From contig CP176050.1 in the NCBI GenBank assembly GCA_046199005.1, forward strand, positions 2,666,001-2,730,000: DNA of 64,000 nt, written 5' to 3'. Position numbers and translations under genes: made by a program. Shown here one piece after another: positions 60,954-64,000 of the stretch (position 1 is its first letter; every line of letters starts with the position of its first letter). A model generated the notes under the pieces. The model was not told the origin of the DNA, ran no database searches, and worked only from the letters and a program-made list of their open reading frames with translations. The DNA is from Ascidiimonas sp046199005 (GTDB lineage Bacteria > Bacteroidota > Bacteroidia > Flavobacteriales > Flavobacteriaceae).

Positions 60954-61046
60954 AAAATTATAAGTTCAACGTATAGATAAAAATGAATTTGTTTGGTTGC
61001 TCTATAATTTATTCTCTCCCGATATTCCCCAAAGCAAATCTAAAGG

Positions 61047-61520
61047 ATGATAAAAATAATATTCAGGCTTACATTACCTCTGACCTTAATTTCATTTGGA
61101 ATTATCTCCAAATGGTGGTTCGGAATTGCGGAAGACGCCAAGGATGTTTTTCTTTACGGATTCCCTTTGATTCATAAGTGTGAAGGATTTCATACATCAT
61201 TATCAACTCAATATTTTATGGCTGAAATGACCATTAATTTTCTCACTTATTTTGTCTTTTGGTTAATACTTACAGTTGTTTTTTACCGGTTTTGGAAAAT
61301 TAAGATCTCCAAACGAATTTCTAAAATATTTTGGATTGGATTCGGAATTATGTTTTTAGCATTTATTTACTTATCGAGTGCCTTCGACGATCGGTATTTG
61401 TTGAGACGTAATTTTGAAGTGAAAATAATAGACTGCGGATTTACTATTTTTGAAAGTCATTCAAATGAAAGAGAAAAATACAATCCAAGTATTGAAAAAA
61501 CTAAATACAAACTGAAATAG
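61047..61520 (+). CDS. Hypothetical membrane protein
   Basis: This 157-residue protein has three predicted transmembrane segments: about residues 5-25, 60-82 and 93-112, with a basic loop (RFWKIKISKRISKIF) between the last two. It has a hydrophilic C-terminal tail rich in Glu and Lys. I recognise no family. It could be part of a small envelope system, but nothing in the window says so. Confidence 0.7.
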   Translation: MIKIIFRLTLPLTLISFGIISKWWFGIAEDAKDVFLYGFPLIHKCEGFHTSLSTQYFMAEMTINFLTYFVFWLILTVVFYRFWKIKISKRISKIFWIGFGIMFLAFIYLSSAFDDRYLLRRNFEVKIIDCGFTIFESHSNEREKYNPSIEKTKYKLK

Positions 61521-61685
61521 AAGCAATTTTTCATATGAAAGTTTCTTAAGATCATCATTTAAATATTGTCAGACCAGATTGAATCCACTAAAAAACTTAC
61601 CATAAAAGAACTAAACCAAAAAATAGTAACTTTAGTGATATAATGAATAGTCATAAAGAAATATTAAGCGTAACGTGAAGAAAAT

Positions 61686-62636
61686 ATGAGAAAATTGATT
61701 ATTTCATTAGCAGTACTGCTAATTACTTCTTGCGGAATTTCACAAGAGACTGCTGAAGACTTAATTCTATTAAATAAAGGTAATGCTCTTTATTCTTTAG
61801 TTTTTGAAGATATGGATTTTGACTTCGAGATTCATACGACAGACTCTATTTCTTCAGAAGGAAAAATCAAGATTTCAATATTAAAAGAACAGAAAGAAGA
61901 AATTCTTGAAGTAGCCTTAAAATATTTCGAAGAATTAATAAACGATTACCCAAAATCAGATTTGATTTATCGCGCATTGAATAATGCAGCGTTAATTTAT
62001 GATCAACTTGATAACACCGACCAAGCGATTAAGTATTACAAAAAAATACTGACCAGCGATGCCAACGACCATGAAAAAGGAGGGATTGGAAAAGGAATTA
62101 TGGCAGAGCCATATGCTCTGTATAAGAATAGAGCCTGTAAAAGCTTGGCTGAGTTGTACCTGCAACAGAAAGACTTTGATTCAGCTTTAAAATATATAAG
62201 ATTGACGGAGAAATATCCTTATAAGCATTTTTGTGGTAATGAATATGCAGCCAACGATATTTATATGGCAACTTTATATGCTAGAAGCTATTATGGCTTA
62301 AATGAAGTGGAAAAAGCTTTATCTTATTCTCTTCCTCATATCTTCAATAATTCATTAGCGAGTAATACGGAAATTGTAGAATTGACTGTACGTATCTTGA
62401 AAGAAAATAAAGACTATGAAAAGTTGATTTCAGATTTTGAGAATTCTGTGAAAAATTATTATTCGGAAACTTTTAAAACAAACGACAGTAAATGGATTGA
62501 ATATAATATTGATTTTATGGGAGTCAAAATTGAAATTCCAAATTACACCTTTGAGTTCGGTGATGAAAAAGAAATAATTGGAGTAATAAAAGAATCTTAT
62601 TTCTACAAATTATTAAAAAAGGATGCGAGACTGTAA
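61686..62636 (+). CDS. TPR-repeat lipoprotein
   Basis: This 316-residue lipoprotein (signal MRKLIISLAVLLITSCG, Cys16) carries at least three tetratricopeptide-like repeats, seen in YFEELINDYPKSDLIYRALN, NAALIYDQLDNTDQAIKYY and SLAELYLQQKDFDSALKYIR. TPR lipoproteins scaffold complexes, often at the outer membrane. The specific partner is not evident. Genes on both sides are also poorly known secreted proteins. Confidence 0.78.
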   Translation: MRKLIISLAVLLITSCGISQETAEDLILLNKGNALYSLVFEDMDFDFEIHTTDSISSEGKIKISILKEQKEEILEVALKYFEELINDYPKSDLIYRALNNAALIYDQLDNTDQAIKYYKKILTSDANDHEKGGIGKGIMAEPYALYKNRACKSLAELYLQQKDFDSALKYIRLTEKYPYKHFCGNEYAANDIYMATLYARSYYGLNEVEKALSYSLPHIFNNSLASNTEIVELTVRILKENKDYEKLISDFENSVKNYYSETFKTNDSKWIEYNIDFMGVKIEIPNYTFEFGDEKEIIGVIKESYFYKLLKKDARL

Positions 62637-62709
62637 TTTGTCCTCTGCATCGTCGTCTTAAGATTTACATAAAACAAAAGTCATAAGCCAACAATCAATT
62701 ACTACCCCC

Positions 62710-63597
62710 ATGAAAACAATCAATCTTAGTGCAATACTGATGTCTCTAGTATTTTTTGCCGCTTGTAGCCCTGAGAAACAAAAATCACCCTCTAACACAA
62801 CATCATCTCAGGAAGAAACCTTTCTTGGTCTTAAACCGCCGGGTATGAAATCTCAATTATTTGCTCCTGGTGTGGTCTCTACAAGTAATCTTGAAATTTC
62901 AGGGGTTTACGATCCGCGTACAAACGAATTTTATTTTGTAAGGCAGACGGAAGGCGAACCACCCAAAACCTTTGTGATTCAATATAATAACGGGAAGTGG
63001 CTGGAACCTGTTGTTCAAGAACGTATAGATGGATTTATTTCTCCCGATGGCAATACATTATATTCTGGGAGTACCTTTAGAGAGCGGTCTGATTCCGGGT
63101 GGTCAGAAGAAAAAAGTCTGGGTCAGGAATATGAGAATATTCCTATCATGCGCCTTACCGTTTCTGAAAGTGGTACGTATGTTTTTGATGAAAGAGATTC
63201 TATCGGTACCATTCGTTACTCTAGATTCGTCAATGGCACACGCGAGAAGCCCAAAGCATTTGGTGACGAAATCAACACTGGAAAATGGACGGCTCATCCG
63301 TTTATTGCATCTGATGAAAGTTATATCATTTGGGATAGCGAACGAGAAGGAGGTTATGGTGAGACAGACTTGTACATCAGCTTCCGAGAAAAAGATGGTT
63401 CCTGGGGTACTGCCATAAATATGGGGAAAAATATAAATACAGCATATGAAGATGGAGGGGGATTTGTAACGCAGGATGGGAAATATTTTTTCTTTAATAC
63501 TATAAAACTTGATGAAAATTACAGGGAAAGTCATGCAAATATTTATTGGGCAAGTGCAAAGATTATAGATAGTTTGCGAATAAGTTATTTTAAATAG
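62710..63597 (+). CDS. WD40/TolB-like (PD40) beta-propeller lipoprotein
   Basis: This 295-residue lipoprotein (VFFAACSPEKQ, Cys19) is built of propeller-type repeats: ISGVYDPRTNEFYFVRQ, GFISPDGNTLYSGS, WTAHPFIASDESYIIWDSER and GGGFVTQDGKYFFFNT. Such PD40 motifs occur in TolB and in Bacteroidota lipoproteins, sometimes next to OmpA-like proteins. No catalytic residues are evident, so a binding role is likely. Confidence 0.85.
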   Translation: MKTINLSAILMSLVFFAACSPEKQKSPSNTTSSQEETFLGLKPPGMKSQLFAPGVVSTSNLEISGVYDPRTNEFYFVRQTEGEPPKTFVIQYNNGKWLEPVVQERIDGFISPDGNTLYSGSTFRERSDSGWSEEKSLGQEYENIPIMRLTVSESGTYVFDERDSIGTIRYSRFVNGTREKPKAFGDEINTGKWTAHPFIASDESYIIWDSEREGGYGETDLYISFREKDGSWGTAINMGKNINTAYEDGGGFVTQDGKYFFFNTIKLDENYRESHANIYWASAKIIDSLRISYFK

Positions 63598-63734
63598 TTG
63601 GCTTACTGTATATTCCATCACCGCAATTCTTTAGGAATAAAGCTCCAACTTAGTTCACAAAAGCTAACTTCTGCATATCTAATAATTATTGCTAACTTAT
63701 CATTCTCCTGGCATCTTCAAATAGTAAATTGAGC

Positions 63735-64000
63735 ATGAGTCATATTCAAGACATGAATAATCGCATCAGACAGAACAAAGAGCAACGTCCGTCTAATCGT
63801 GCCCGATTCAAAGAAAATAATCGTGATGGAATTTATGCCAATGAAACAAAAGCTGAAGAAATAAGTTTTAAAATTGTTCCTGACGAGGTATTAATTGAGA
63901 TAAAACAGAGGATCAGAACGCAAGCTCAATCAAAACGTAAGAAAGAACTCGTTATACTTATTATTTTTGGTAGTATCGGGTTCATTTTTTTGATAGGAAT
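63735..64000 (+). CDS. Small flavobacterial membrane protein (3' end cut by window)
   Basis: The frame starts at the ATG 63735 and is open to the window edge (88 codons visible). MSHIQDMNNRIRQNKEQRPS then NRARFKENNRDGIYANETK is, from memory, the start of a small protein family common in flavobacteria and sometimes misannotated as a riboflavin synthase subunit. A transmembrane segment (LVILIIFGSIGFIFLIG) begins near residue 72. Function is unknown. The 3' end is not in the window. Confidence 0.7.
   Translation, partial: MSHIQDMNNRIRQNKEQRPSNRARFKENNRDGIYANETKAEEISFKIVPDEVLIEIKQRIRTQAQSKRKKELVILIIFGSIGFIFLIG

Noticed and set aside
60983..61177. 64-residue reading frame before the 157-residue membrane protein
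   Set aside because: It overlaps the larger gene in another frame and has no signal or family features.
1..64000. tRNA or rRNA genes
   Set aside because: I saw no cloverleaf-like spacer with a plausible anticodon stem or conserved rRNA motif in the intergenic regions; small RNAs cannot be excluded by eye.

Overview
The window looks like chromosomal DNA of a member of the Bacteroidota, most likely a (marine) flavobacterium. Supporting signs are a SusC/SusD outer-membrane pair, many lipoproteins with an S/G-C lipobox near residue 17-20, families typical of this group (UMF1-type MFS, TIGR00266, DUF58/MoxR with DUF4129/DUF4350, head-GIN DUF2807), leader peptides of the Bacteroidota class I lanthipeptide type, weak ribosome binding sites, and promoter-like TAnnTTTG boxes. 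No rRNA, tRNA, CRISPR array, prophage or intact insertion sequence is visible. Both ends cut through genes.

Layout. 1-4.2 kb: glutathionylspermidine-synthase-like gene (5' cut), speD, two lipoproteins and a UMF1 transporter. 4.3-13.1 kb: a minus-strand block with an M48 lipoprotein protease and an alpha-glucan operon (glgE, maltokinase, glgB, GH31 glucosidase). 13.2-18.2 kb: alpha/beta hydrolase, collagen-like lipoprotein, two tandem MsrB proteins, a beta-propeller protein and lipoamide dehydrogenase. 18.3-26.4 kb: aroQ, two outer-membrane barrels, xerD coupled to a GH13 alpha-glucosidase, DUF418 and YhhN membrane proteins, and type II NADH dehydrogenase. 26.5-31.2 kb: ECF sigma factor with a membrane partner, acyltransferase, Nudix CoA pyrophosphatase, cyclophilin lipoprotein, TRIC-like and RDD membrane proteins. 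31.3-37.3 kb: a tightly packed SpoIIM / DUF4129 / DUF4350 / MoxR / DUF58 operon.

37.5-41.7 kb: a DUF2141 protein, divergent dps and oxyR (OxyR keeps Cys199 and Cys208), then the most interesting part of the window: at least seven consecutive small genes for ribosomally made peptides. They share a leader ending in Gly-Gly but have different cysteine-rich cores, and a decayed copy follows. No modification or export gene lies beside them. 41.8-50.2 kb: PBP4-type carboxypeptidase, TIGR00266 and DUF4442 proteins, DUF4870, a PadR / PspC / DUF2807 operon, dipeptide epimerase and a PLP enzyme. 50.2-50.8 kb is non-coding, with a tandem ~97-bp repeat and REP-like hairpins. 50.8-55.4 kb: a SusC/SusD pair. 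55.6-64 kb: a loosely packed series of mostly secreted or lipoprotein genes of poorly known function (SnoaL-like, TPM, amidohydrolase, TPR, beta-propeller), ending in a small membrane protein cut by the window edge.

Themes: storage glucan and alpha-glucoside metabolism (GlgE route plus GH31, GH13), oxidative-stress defence (OxyR, Dps, two MsrB), envelope and stress membrane modules, and a peptide natural-product precursor array.
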